DNA from: Bacteroides oleiciplenus YIT 12058
GTDB taxonomy: Bacteria; Bacteroidota; Bacteroidia; Bacteroidales; Bacteroidaceae
Assembly (NCBI RefSeq): GCF_000315485.1
Contig: NZ_JH992943.1
Coordinates: 391,594 to 455,593, forward strand
Direction: 5' to 3'
Length of the DNA stretch: 64,000 bases
Below the pieces are notes generated by a model, which was not told the origin of the DNA, did no database searches, and saw nothing but the letters and a program-made list of their open reading frames with translations. Of the stretch, positions 34,968-44,359 are shown piece by piece. Both the position numbers and the translations under genes were made by a program. How positions within the stretch are numbered: position 1 is the stretch's first letter; each line of letters starts with the position of its first letter.

Positions 34968-35070
34968 GATTACCTCTTGACCGCTTCTTCCACGGTTCGC
35001 ACATCTTTCTCCGAACTGAATAGAGATTACATCAACTTACCTGAAAATAGCCTACTCCCTTGATAACATG

Positions 35071-35117
35071 AAAAAAGCCCTTCCACCCCTACGAAAAGAG
35101 ACATAGGTATGGAAGGG
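35071..35117 (-). terminator. Intrinsic terminator at the end of the PUL operon
   Basis: TGGAAGGG at 35110-35117 pairs with CCCTTCCA at 35078-35085 with further partial pairing inside; on the minus strand a run of six T follows. It sits just after the GH105 gene. Confidence 0.85.
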
Positions 35118-35123
35118 AAGTAA

Positions 35124-36221
35124 CTACTTAATCAGTTTATATAATTCACTACCAGCCAATAGGAAAGCACCTACACCATACACATCGGTAGCGTCACGCC
35201 CTGCTGCTTTTGGAGCAGCTCCTACAGGCTGTATATATCCTAACTTGCCATCGGCATGTACCGCTTTAACCAATGACTGCCAACCTTTCTCAAGCACAGG
35301 CTTATAAGTACGTTTAGCCAGATATTCATTCCGGAGTCCCCATGCAATCCCATAACACATGAAAGCAGAACAACTATTTTCAGGCATATCATAAGAATCT
35401 GGATCCAACAAACTTGTGCGCCAGTCCCCACCCTCGCATTGAGTTTTACGTACGGCTTCGGCCATCTTCACAAACAGTTGGATGTAATAGTTGCGCGCCT
35501 CACAGTCTATCGGAAGATTATCTATAATCAATGGAAGCCCGGCAAACACCCAACCATTACCACGTCCCCAAAATTGTTTGGCACCATTCTTTTCACGCAT
35601 CGGGATTCGCTTATTGTCCCTATAAAAAAGAGAATACTCTTCGTCATATAATGAATCCACACATTCTTTATACTCACTATTCATATAATTTAGATAGACA
35701 TCATCCCCCGTCATCGTATACAGAGCAGCGTATATCGGCGGTGCCATGAACAGCGCATCCGCCCAAGACCAACGTTCCAATGTTCCCACTGCGTCCGTTT
35801 TCAGCAGAGGAGCTTTTGAAGGATGAGTTGCCACATAATATGCCCGTTCCATTACCGGCTGCAACATACGTTTATCTCCCAGTTTACGGTACATCTCAAT
35901 AAATGCCTGCCCTACGCAAATATCATCTGCATGATAAACACGATCCCACATATTCCAATTATACTTCTCTCCAATTTCACGTATAAAGTCATAGCATGCT
36001 TCATTACCGGAAACCTTTCCCCATTCTGTCATACCCCTGTATAGTGCACCGTTTGTCCAATCCAAAGGATGATGCTTCACTTCCTTTTGATGGTTGATTT
36101 GCCACTTGGCCACTGCATCACAAACTTTCACTATATCAGCTTTCTTCATATTAGTTGAAAACTGCTGAGCGTATAGGCTATAACCTATTGAAAACAAAAA
36201 CAGAACTAAAATCTTCTTCAT
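35124..36221 (-). CDS. GH105 unsaturated glucuronyl/galacturonyl hydrolase
   Basis: A 365-residue enzyme with a signal peptide (MKKILVLFLFSIGYSLYAQ), so it acts in the periplasm. The start at 36221 is preferred to 36248 because the signal peptide begins there. GH105 (YteR/YesR) features: WTNGALYRGM, YHADDICVGQ, the catalytic Asp155 in WSWADALFM, FWGRGNGWVFAGL and MPENSCSAFMCYGIAWG. The family removes the delta-4,5-unsaturated uronic acid left by polysaccharide lyases. Its presence says that the PUL substrate contains uronic acid and is cut by a lyase. Last gene of the PUL operon. Confidence 0.92.
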   Translation of the reverse strand: MKKILVLFLFSIGYSLYAQQFSTNMKKADIVKVCDAVAKWQINHQKEVKHHPLDWTNGALYRGMTEWGKVSGNEACYDFIREIGEKYNWNMWDRVYHADDICVGQAFIEMYRKLGDKRMLQPVMERAYYVATHPSKAPLLKTDAVGTLERWSWADALFMAPPIYAALYTMTGDDVYLNYMNSEYKECVDSLYDEEYSLFYRDNKRIPMREKNGAKQFWGRGNGWVFAGLPLIIDNLPIDCEARNYYIQLFVKMAEAVRKTQCEGGDWRTSLLDPDSYDMPENSCSAFMCYGIAWGLRNEYLAKRTYKPVLEKGWQSLVKAVHADGKLGYIQPVGAAPKAAGRDATDVYGVGAFLLAGSELYKLIK

Positions 36222-36237
36222 GGTTTTAAATAATTTA

Positions 36238-38010
36238 TTATTCAACATCTAATGCCGGTACGTTCTGGTCGGCTCCCGGATATCCTAAATTCTGATTGAT
36301 GCGGCCGCGGGAATTAGAAGCTATCGCATTCTCCGGAACAGGCCATAATATGTGATATGGCTTAATGGTATAAATATTAATCCCATTATGATTGATCTTT
36401 TCACGGAAAAAGTTATTGTATCTCATCATGCGGTCATAATAATAATTCTTCTCTGAAATACTACCCAGTGAATATCCATTCAGGCCTTTTTCTGCCATAA
36501 TAAAAGCCACACGAGTCAACTCCGTCTTGCGAGGTTCCTCAAAGAACAATTCTTTGGCACGCTCATCTAATATAGACTCAATGGTCACTTGCTGAGGGTT
36601 CGTTAACTCGGTTGCATTAGCACGCATCCGAATCTTATTAATATCGCTCATCGCAGCATCCGTATTTCCTTTCCAATAATAAGCTTCAGCTCTCAATAAA
36701 TAAGTTTCAGCCAAACGGAATACATACCAATCTGTATATCCTCCCTGTGGAGTATCAGGTTTATTATCTTCAGGAACAAAAGTTTTGTAATGCATCATTG
36801 GGCTCCAAGCATAAATGGTATCTACGCAATACTCTTTTTGTAAAGGTTGCCCATAATATTTAGATGCCGGATTATTATAGACCATATCCTCCATATTCAG
36901 CCAGTTAGGAGCAGTATGACGATAATCTTCCTTAGAATCCCATATTTCATAGTTGAAATAATTAGTTGTCCTGACTCTACCTATGCCACGCCCCACTTGC
37001 CCTATCTGAGGCTGTCCTGCCGCTTTATCCATTGTTCCGCGTTTACCATCCGGATCATTGTTGGTATTTGCATTCCACCAGCACGGCACAAGGTCTCTCA
37101 TCCGGTAAGAACCGGTAGATGTGCCTCCTTCAACTAATTGTTTATCCTCAACCAGAAAAATGCCTTCTAAATTCTCAGAAGAGTTGATGTTCTCCCTATT
37201 AAAGAGATCGCTTATAATGTTATATTGTGCATTCGACACATTAACTCCAAATCTCTTTTCCATCAGTTTATGCTGACTATGGTCTATAACAGCAGTAGTA
37301 GCAGTGACGGCTCCGTCAAAATCACAACATGCCAAACAGATTTTAGCCAGCAAATGATTTCCTGCCGCCTTGGATACAGCACCATGTGGAGCACTTTCCG
37401 GTAAATATTGAACGGCAAACATCATATCTTGCCGCAAGCGTTTCAAAATGCTGCCACGTGTATGCGAATAGAAATCCAGTTTAGGAGTAGTGACTTCTTT
37501 ATCAATAAAGGGTACATCACCAAACTGATTTACCAATTTATAATACCAATAAGCTCTGTGAAAATAGCCTTCAGCCAAAATTACATTTTTATCATTCTCA
37601 GTAATCTCATCGGCAACCTGTACACGTGATATAATCGTATTCGCCTTCTGAATGGCACTATACCCTTTACTCCAGAAAGTACCAATTTGAGAATCTCCAT
37701 AAGCACCCGGCTTTAACTGGATTTCAAAGTTCTTCAAAGTTTGGGCTACAATGTTCCCGGCTACGGCAACATCCGAAGTCATAAGTTCCGTACAGGCATA
37801 AGAATTATTGCCTATAAACTCCGGGCGTATCATGGCACGACAAGAAACCAGAGCACCTTCCAATCCCTCTTTCGTTACATAGGTATTCTCTGGAGAATAA
37901 AATGACAGTGGTTCCGGCTTCAGCCAATCATTACAAGAAACCAACAATGCGGCAAACAAGAATGCTGAGAATGCATAATGTGCCTTTCTGAATATTATTT
38001 GTGCTTTCAT
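36238..38010 (-). CDS. SusD/RagB-family glycan-binding lipoprotein
   Basis: A 590-residue surface lipoprotein; start at 38010 (MKAQIIFRKAHYAFSAFLF), lipobox LLVSC with Cys26. It binds glycan and covers the SusC channel. The SusD signature parts are visible: GYSAIQKANTIISRV, YWYYKLVNQFGDVPFID, VFRLAETYLLRAEAYYWKGN, INKIRMRANA, LDERAKELFFEEPRKTELTR and the tail YHILWPVPENAIASN. The start is 10 bp after the SusC stop codon, and the GH105 gene begins 16 bp downstream, consistent with one transcript. Confidence 0.96.
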   Translation of the reverse strand: MKAQIIFRKAHYAFSAFLFAALLVSCNDWLKPEPLSFYSPENTYVTKEGLEGALVSCRAMIRPEFIGNNSYACTELMTSDVAVAGNIVAQTLKNFEIQLKPGAYGDSQIGTFWSKGYSAIQKANTIISRVQVADEITENDKNVILAEGYFHRAYWYYKLVNQFGDVPFIDKEVTTPKLDFYSHTRGSILKRLRQDMMFAVQYLPESAPHGAVSKAAGNHLLAKICLACCDFDGAVTATTAVIDHSQHKLMEKRFGVNVSNAQYNIISDLFNRENINSSENLEGIFLVEDKQLVEGGTSTGSYRMRDLVPCWWNANTNNDPDGKRGTMDKAAGQPQIGQVGRGIGRVRTTNYFNYEIWDSKEDYRHTAPNWLNMEDMVYNNPASKYYGQPLQKEYCVDTIYAWSPMMHYKTFVPEDNKPDTPQGGYTDWYVFRLAETYLLRAEAYYWKGNTDAAMSDINKIRMRANATELTNPQQVTIESILDERAKELFFEEPRKTELTRVAFIMAEKGLNGYSLGSISEKNYYYDRMMRYNNFFREKINHNGINIYTIKPYHILWPVPENAIASNSRGRINQNLGYPGADQNVPALDVE

Positions 38011-38020
38011 ATCTATACTT

Positions 38021-41000
38021 TTATAACGAGAAATTAATACCAAAAGTAAACGTACGCGGTGCCGGAGATAATGATTCCGGATCCCAGAAATCCCATCCTG
38101 TTATCAATAAAGGATTAGAGATATTTACATAAACACGAGCATTAGAAACGCTCCATTTAGAAGTTATCTTATTAGGTATTCTATAAGCCAGCGAAACTTC
38201 CTGCAAACGCACATATGAACGATTCTTATAAACATTGAATGACGGAGATTTTGTATTCGACCCTAAACGTGCAAATTCATTGGTGGGATTCTCCGGAGTC
38301 CAATAGTCATATTTATAAGCATTGACGCGGTCATAGTAATAATCTGTGGGATGAGAGTAGTGACTATTAGAAGACTTATGCCCAAGATCCGAACGAATAA
38401 AGAATGAGAAGTCCACACACTTGAAGAACTCCATTGTATTACCAATACCGAATGAAAAACGGGGACGCTTGTATCCTTGAAAAACTTTATCATCTTCCGG
38501 CAAATATTCTCCGTCATTATTTACATCCCATATCTTAAAATCACCCGGCTCTTTACCATACTTAGCAGCCTCCTCACGCTCATTTTCCTGCCACACGCCC
38601 AGAATCTTATAATCATAGATTTCATCTAAGGCATGCCCGATATACCAACCATTCTGAATGTCATCATCTTCTCTCTGACCTATTACATTACCATCTTTAT
38701 CCAGCACATCCACCATTTCGCCATATAAGTGGGCTATTTCATTCCGGTTGAGAGAAGCAATGAAAGAAGAAGACCATTTGAAGTTCTTATGCTCGATATT
38801 AACTGAATTTAAAGACAGCTCAAAACCCTTATTACGGACCTCTCCCAAGTTAGTGGTTACTCCGGAAAAGCCAATAATGTCCGGCAAAGAGCGAGTCAAC
38901 AGTAAATCTTTCGTCGACATATAATAAGCCTCTATCGTTCCATTCAAGCGATTTCCCAGAAATGCGAAGTCGAAACCTACATTATACGCCTCCGTTTTCT
39001 CCCATTTCAGGTTTTCATTGGGAAGGCGAGTTGCATAAATACCAATAACCGTACTTCCGTTATGCAGATATTTCTCTGAATCCAAATTTGCCAAAGCGGC
39101 ATAACGCCCAATACTCCGGTTTCCATTAATTCCCCAAGACAAACGAAGCTTCAGATTATCGATCCACGAAACAGTTTTCATGAAGTTTTCCTCATTCATT
39201 CTCCAGCCAAATGCAAATGCAGGAAAATTAGCATACGGATTATTAGAACCAAACGCCGAATAACCATCACGTCTGAAAGAAGCAGTAAATAGATAACGAT
39301 CCATTAAATTATAGTTCAGCCTTGCCATCATGGCATTTCCGGTATCTACCGTGTCATCACTCCCCACAACCGGATTCGTTCCATTTGCAACGGCATGCCA
39401 GCCAAGCACTTCGGATGGAGTAAGATTGGAATTTTCCGCTTTATCAGACCAAGTCTGATTCTTTTCAAGATTAAACAAAAGAGTCAAATCGAACTTATGT
39501 ATTTTATTGAACGTATGGTTCCACCTCAAAATATTATCCAACATCCAAGAATGAGCACTGTTATTACGCCGAACTGCATGTCCCTTATACTTTTCACCAG
39601 CCATACTGGTAGAGGAATCGAAATAATGATTCTTCTGCCAATCGTTGTAGTCCGAATAGTTCATTTCATACACAAATCCCAAAGGTAATGTAACCTTCGC
39701 ACTGAGTGTAGCATTGAATGTCTGGGTCACATTGAAACGGTCACGTTGTTCATAACTTGCAAAGGGATTCGTGCTCATGTTATCATCATTAGGATAGAAT
39801 TTCAGGGAACCGTCTTCTTCATATTTACTACCCCAGGGGCTAGCCTGAATGGCTTCTGCCCAATCAACTTCATCCACACTTTCATTACGGGTGGCATAGT
39901 GTGCCTGCAAACCAACCTGAAGCCAGTCTGTTACATTTACTTTCAGATTCAGGCGTGAACGAATGGTCTTATACTTGTCCCCTACTACAATTCCCTGATT
40001 ATTAATGCTTCCTAATGACCAATAATAGGAAACTCTATCATTCTTACCAGAAATACTAACATTATAATCCTGACGCAAAGCATTCTGGAAAGAAGCATCA
40101 TACCAATCCGTTTCTCTACCTGCAAGATAATTGTCTATCTCTGTAGTAGAAAAAGCCAGACGATTCATCCAAATCTCTGCCAGATTAGAATCTGAAGAAG
40201 CCCCTGTATATGATAGCCAAGTATTCAGATCGACTCCCTGCGGCAAATTGTCCGGATTATGAAAGTATCCCAAAGGACGAGACGGATTACTCCGTATCTT
40301 TTCATCCCTTCTCATTATCATATATTCCTGCCCATTAAAAGGCCGCTGATTACGAGTTAAATTCTGCATACCTATCTTCATGTCAAAATTGATAACTGGT
40401 TTCCCTTCATTGCCCTGTTTGGTCGATATGACAACCACCCCCGAAGCTGCACGCGATCCGTAAACGGCAGCCGAACTACCATCTTTTAAAATGTCAATCG
40501 TTTCAATGTCACTGGGATTAATATCCACCAGATCGCCATTAAAGATAACTCCGTCCAATACAATCAAAGGAGAATTACTGGCATTAATAGACTTTTCACC
40601 ACGAATCAGCATAGAACCACCACCTTTAGCAGAAGTTCCGAATCCGGCTGAAAATCCGGCTACCGTGCCACGCAGCATCTCGGTTACACTGGTCACCGAC
40701 TGTGTAGCATTCTCTGTCGAAATACGGGTAATCGCACCGGTAAGGTCCTTCTTCCTCATCGTTCCATAACCAACGACAACAACTTCTTCTAATTGAGCGA
40801 CATCTTCTTCCAGTTCTACATTGATCACACTTTTTCCATTAACCGCAACCTCTTTAGACTGGTAACCTATAAATGAAAAAACGAGAGTCTCCTTAGAATT
40901 GTCCAGCGCCAACCGATAATTACCGTCCACATCAGTGATGGCACCGTTTATTTTCCCTTTCACTTGCACTGTTGCTCCGATGACGCTCTCGCCATTGGAC

Positions 41001-41107
41001 GTTACTTTACCGGTGACTATAAAATTTTGTGCACAGATACCTGCCGAAAAACTGACCAGACAGAAAAACAGGTACAGTTTCATAAATAAATTGTATTTCT
41101 CATGCAT
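38021..41107 (-). CDS. SusC/RagA-type TonB-dependent receptor
   Basis: A 1028-residue outer-membrane importer. After the signal peptide (MKLYLFFCLVSFSAGICAQ; the ATG at 41083 may be the true start) come a carboxypeptidase-D-like domain (VTGKVTSNGESVIGATVQVK), the TonB-box region (EEVVVVGYGTMRKKDLTGAI), the plug (LRGTVAG...VDINPSDIETIDILKDGSSAAVYGSRAASGV) and a 22-strand barrel ending in TFGINFSL. There is no N-terminal FecR-signalling domain, in keeping with control by the nearby hybrid two-component regulator. Works as a pair with SusD. Confidence 0.97.
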   Translation of the reverse strand: MHEKYNLFMKLYLFFCLVSFSAGICAQNFIVTGKVTSNGESVIGATVQVKGKINGAITDVDGNYRLALDNSKETLVFSFIGYQSKEVAVNGKSVINVELEEDVAQLEEVVVVGYGTMRKKDLTGAITRISTENATQSVTSVTEMLRGTVAGFSAGFGTSAKGGGSMLIRGEKSINASNSPLIVLDGVIFNGDLVDINPSDIETIDILKDGSSAAVYGSRAASGVVVISTKQGNEGKPVINFDMKIGMQNLTRNQRPFNGQEYMIMRRDEKIRSNPSRPLGYFHNPDNLPQGVDLNTWLSYTGASSDSNLAEIWMNRLAFSTTEIDNYLAGRETDWYDASFQNALRQDYNVSISGKNDRVSYYWSLGSINNQGIVVGDKYKTIRSRLNLKVNVTDWLQVGLQAHYATRNESVDEVDWAEAIQASPWGSKYEEDGSLKFYPNDDNMSTNPFASYEQRDRFNVTQTFNATLSAKVTLPLGFVYEMNYSDYNDWQKNHYFDSSTSMAGEKYKGHAVRRNNSAHSWMLDNILRWNHTFNKIHKFDLTLLFNLEKNQTWSDKAENSNLTPSEVLGWHAVANGTNPVVGSDDTVDTGNAMMARLNYNLMDRYLFTASFRRDGYSAFGSNNPYANFPAFAFGWRMNEENFMKTVSWIDNLKLRLSWGINGNRSIGRYAALANLDSEKYLHNGSTVIGIYATRLPNENLKWEKTEAYNVGFDFAFLGNRLNGTIEAYYMSTKDLLLTRSLPDIIGFSGVTTNLGEVRNKGFELSLNSVNIEHKNFKWSSSFIASLNRNEIAHLYGEMVDVLDKDGNVIGQREDDDIQNGWYIGHALDEIYDYKILGVWQENEREEAAKYGKEPGDFKIWDVNNDGEYLPEDDKVFQGYKRPRFSFGIGNTMEFFKCVDFSFFIRSDLGHKSSNSHYSHPTDYYYDRVNAYKYDYWTPENPTNEFARLGSNTKSPSFNVYKNRSYVRLQEVSLAYRIPNKITSKWSVSNARVYVNISNPLLITGWDFWDPESLSPAPRTFTFGINFSL

Positions 41108-41133
41108 AGTTATTAATATTTAAATGGTTAATA

Positions 41134-43119
41134 CTAAAACTCAGTGGTTATTTTATATTGCATCCTATTCACATCAGATTCAAAGTAGGCAATATCTGCA
41201 TACCCATTTCTATAAGGAATTCGTCTCTGTTTCCTTTGTACAGTAACATTTTGAGGCGATATGGCCTGGAAACAGATTCGACCGTCACGAGACTGCAATA
41301 TCACTTTTTTCTCCTGAAAATCTATTTTTGTTTCTTCCATGCCATCATCCACCAACATGGGATAACATGCCCGCATTTTCTTTACATTTCCTTTCAGAAT
41401 ATCACGTATGGTAATTCCGGTATGATCTATATCAATACGTTGCGAAATTCGGCTAACCCCATCAAATCTACCCGTATAGACAACTTCAAATGCAACTCCA
41501 TCTACAGATAGCTTGATATTTTTCACATCTATTTCAGGGAGTTTATCACCTCCATACGCAGAGAAGTACGAGGTATCCGGAAATAAAATATTGGTATATT
41601 CTGCCAAACGATGTACTTCACCTTTGGCATCGAACCATTCCGGCCCTACTGCATACAGTTCTCCGCCTAAATCCTTTTTCTTCTTATTATCCCATTTATG
41701 AGGAATACCATCCGAAGGTCCTAATTGTGGATTCGAATTTCTCAGATGTATTCTGATTAGTCCTGTTGCATTGTAGCGAGGATCACCACTCAGTTCATAT
41801 TCAACGTAGTTTCCGCCGGAATTAGCAAAAACCTTATGGAAGACGTCTTTCATGACCAACACATATCCACCGGCATCAGCAGGAGACGGGCACTCGTCAA
41901 TGGAATTATCAGCATATAAATATGCTACACACATTAGCCAACATGCCAATAAATTGTATTGAGACTGAGCAGAGTAGCTTTCATATCCATGCATCACTTC
42001 AATTGGGAAACGATTTTTCACAATAAAACCACTCCCGTCTTCTCTGATCCATCTTCCAATACTCTTAAGCGCTAAATGGGCAGCTCGCTTAAAGGCACCT
42101 GCTTCCTGCTTCTTCCCTAAAGTAGCATACTGCGAAGCATAAATCTCATATGTCACAGCTGCTGCCGCCTCATTCCAGATATGCTGAGCGCTTCTGCCAC
42201 CTGTAGGCACCTCTCCATAAGGAGATTGCATAAAGAGAGAAGTCCATGCACCCAAACGTAACTTACGGGAATAAAAATCAAAAGATGTTCCACTATATCC
42301 TTCCACCAGAATAGAAGCCATGAACTGCCTCGTAAACTCATCATACACCATGGGCGGATTCGTCTTATTATCTATGTACAGACCAAAATCAGACATGTAT
42401 TGCTGCTGGTGCTCCAAGTGAATATGAAAGAAATCATTATGACTGCCAAGTCCTTTCTTTAATCGCAAATACTCACCGGACAAAGCCACCACATTATGAT
42501 TGTAACAGATTTTTTTACGTTTCAGATTATCCCGATACAGCACATAAGGATCTATCTCAGCCATCTTTTCATCCCATACGGTCATTTGTGCTTCAGAAAC
42601 CAGTCCTTTATAAAGATCCATTGCCAACATGATGGGCTGAATGAAGAATTCGCCATGATGATGGGCACATCTATTTTCATGCATCTCACTCACAGAACAA
42701 TCCAAAGCTTTTATTCCACTTTTTATCAAAGTATTATCTCTCAAATACCCAGTTCGCGCTAATAAGCCTATAGATAAAGCGTAGCAAGGCGTTGAATATT
42801 GCCACTCGATTTTATAAACCGGATCAATAATAGCCCCAGTCGCTTTATCCTGACAAGATGCAAAAGCACGGACCTGACATTCTATCAACCTCAAATATTC
42901 ATTATTATCCAATCCTGAAGATTGAAAATCAAGCACTCGCTTCTGGTTTTTCAGAAAAGCCTCCACCAGTTGTCCCAATTGATCATTGTCTTCCCGAATG
43001 TCTTGTTCGGCCGGCAATATATTCTTTGCATCTCTCAACGCACCGGCATTTACCGTCAATACGCATATAAGAAGAGATAAGCAGACCAGACTTATCCTAT
43101 GTATAATCTCTATTCTCAT
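41134..43119 (-). CDS. Secreted toroid/beta-sheet protein, candidate polysaccharide lyase
   Basis: A 661-residue secreted protein (signal peptide MRIEIIHRISLVCLSLLICVLTVNA). Residues about 40-400 are helical, with aromatic and His-rich turns like those of (alpha/alpha) toroid enzymes: HENRCAHHHGEFFIQP, CYNHNVVALSGEYLRL, GGRSAQHIWNEAAAAVTYE, NRFPIEVMHGYESYSAQSQYN. Residues about 440-661 are beta-rich (RISQRIDIDHTGITIRDIL). That layout fits heparinase/alginate-type lyases and some glycosidases. I cannot assign a CAZy family. A lyase role is inferred from GH105 in the same operon. Its ATG overlaps the stop of the upstream DUF2264 gene by 4 bp. Confidence 0.72.
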   Translation of the reverse strand: MRIEIIHRISLVCLSLLICVLTVNAGALRDAKNILPAEQDIREDNDQLGQLVEAFLKNQKRVLDFQSSGLDNNEYLRLIECQVRAFASCQDKATGAIIDPVYKIEWQYSTPCYALSIGLLARTGYLRDNTLIKSGIKALDCSVSEMHENRCAHHHGEFFIQPIMLAMDLYKGLVSEAQMTVWDEKMAEIDPYVLYRDNLKRKKICYNHNVVALSGEYLRLKKGLGSHNDFFHIHLEHQQQYMSDFGLYIDNKTNPPMVYDEFTRQFMASILVEGYSGTSFDFYSRKLRLGAWTSLFMQSPYGEVPTGGRSAQHIWNEAAAAVTYEIYASQYATLGKKQEAGAFKRAAHLALKSIGRWIREDGSGFIVKNRFPIEVMHGYESYSAQSQYNLLACWLMCVAYLYADNSIDECPSPADAGGYVLVMKDVFHKVFANSGGNYVEYELSGDPRYNATGLIRIHLRNSNPQLGPSDGIPHKWDNKKKKDLGGELYAVGPEWFDAKGEVHRLAEYTNILFPDTSYFSAYGGDKLPEIDVKNIKLSVDGVAFEVVYTGRFDGVSRISQRIDIDHTGITIRDILKGNVKKMRACYPMLVDDGMEETKIDFQEKKVILQSRDGRICFQAISPQNVTVQRKQRRIPYRNGYADIAYFESDVNRMQYKITTEF

Positions 43120-44342
43120 GGTTTTATGGCCTTATCAAGTTTAACATCCGGATTTCCACTCCATATCTTCTTTCCGGTCCATTCGGCATATGTAGTATCC
43201 CAGAATTCATCAATAGCAGGCAATCCCAATGCTGCAAAGACTGCCGTGCACAGATAAAGGCTTCCTGTAGATATATATCTTTCCGCTATCTGTGGCTGGT
43301 GTCCTGCAAACCCTAATGTCAGCCATCCCTTCGCGTCAAAATTTCCTTCAACTGACATATGCCTCTTTATAACAGCTGTCAAGGCACACCTCACCTGCGC
43401 CTTTACAACCGAAGTCGGCAACAAATCTTTCAATGCAGCTTGAGATAACACATGGAACGTCCCGAACCGATAAGCTATTGACCTTCCTATCACCGGATAG
43501 GCTCCATCCGGAGAAATCATTCTTTCCTGTTGTTCCGCATATCTGGTGAAACGCTTTTTCTCCAACTGGTAAAATTCTTCTTCACCCTTTGCATGCTTTT
43601 GCATTACTTCCAAGACATCCAATAACATAGGGTGGATAACATAACTATTGTAATAATCCATATGCAAGTCTGCTCCATCGCCATACCAACCGTCACCCTT
43701 ATACCATTCCTTGAAACGCATAATTGCATAATTGACAGGCTCCATATTACACTCACCCGTCAGTTCCAGTAAGGTAACTTCTACCATAGCCGAAAATAAC
43801 AACCAATTACTTTCTATCGGTTTTATCTTACGTATCTGCTGCAATGCATTCAGCACATTCTGCCGGGTCTCGTCCGAAAGGTTTCCCCAAATTTGCTTAG
43901 GTGCACGCAATATCCCCTGACAGAAAAAGGCAGCATCCACTAAAGGTTGCCGTGTTACTATAAAGTTTAAATAATCAGGAGACTGCGGGTTGAAGCCATT
44001 ATCTATGGAAAGAATCATCAGACGTATGTATTTGTCTCTCAACTTACCTTCATCTGTCCCATCAGGCCCAAGTTCCAGCCATGGAGCTATGCCAACGAGC
44101 AAGCGTCCCAAAGCCTCCAAATGAGTGGTGCGTGTATTAGAAGGGTTCAAAGCTCCGGATATGGTCTCTACCGGCATATTCTTTTTCAGTTCCCCCTTAC
44201 TCATATTATCCAATACAGGATCTGCTATTTTTGTTAATACATCAATCCAATAAGCACGGTCTTCCAAACCTGACGGATTCTGTGAGTAACTGCATAAACT
44301 TATCAATAGGAATAATGTACAGGTAAAAATATTCTTTTTCAT
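43116..44342 (-). CDS. DUF2264 secreted protein, copy 1
   Basis: A 408-residue protein with a signal peptide (MKKNIFTCTLFLLISLCSYSQ). DUF2264 segments: YWIDVLTKIADPVLDNMSKG, GIAPWLELGPDGTDEGKLR, ESNWLLFSAMVE, YKGDGWYGDGADLHMDYYNS, RYAEQQERMISPDGAYPV and GFAGHQPQIAERYISTGSLY. The pattern of repeated helices suits an (alpha/alpha) barrel, and the DYYNS and DG motifs may line an active site. DUF2264 proteins occur in pectin and other uronic-acid PULs; the activity is not known to me. A close paralogue is the next gene upstream. Confidence 0.88.
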   Translation of the reverse strand: MKKNIFTCTLFLLISLCSYSQNPSGLEDRAYWIDVLTKIADPVLDNMSKGELKKNMPVETISGALNPSNTRTTHLEALGRLLVGIAPWLELGPDGTDEGKLRDKYIRLMILSIDNGFNPQSPDYLNFIVTRQPLVDAAFFCQGILRAPKQIWGNLSDETRQNVLNALQQIRKIKPIESNWLLFSAMVEVTLLELTGECNMEPVNYAIMRFKEWYKGDGWYGDGADLHMDYYNSYVIHPMLLDVLEVMQKHAKGEEEFYQLEKKRFTRYAEQQERMISPDGAYPVIGRSIAYRFGTFHVLSQAALKDLLPTSVVKAQVRCALTAVIKRHMSVEGNFDAKGWLTLGFAGHQPQIAERYISTGSLYLCTAVFAALGLPAIDEFWDTTYAEWTGKKIWSGNPDVKLDKAIKP

Positions 44343-44359
44343 AGCATATAGTATATTAA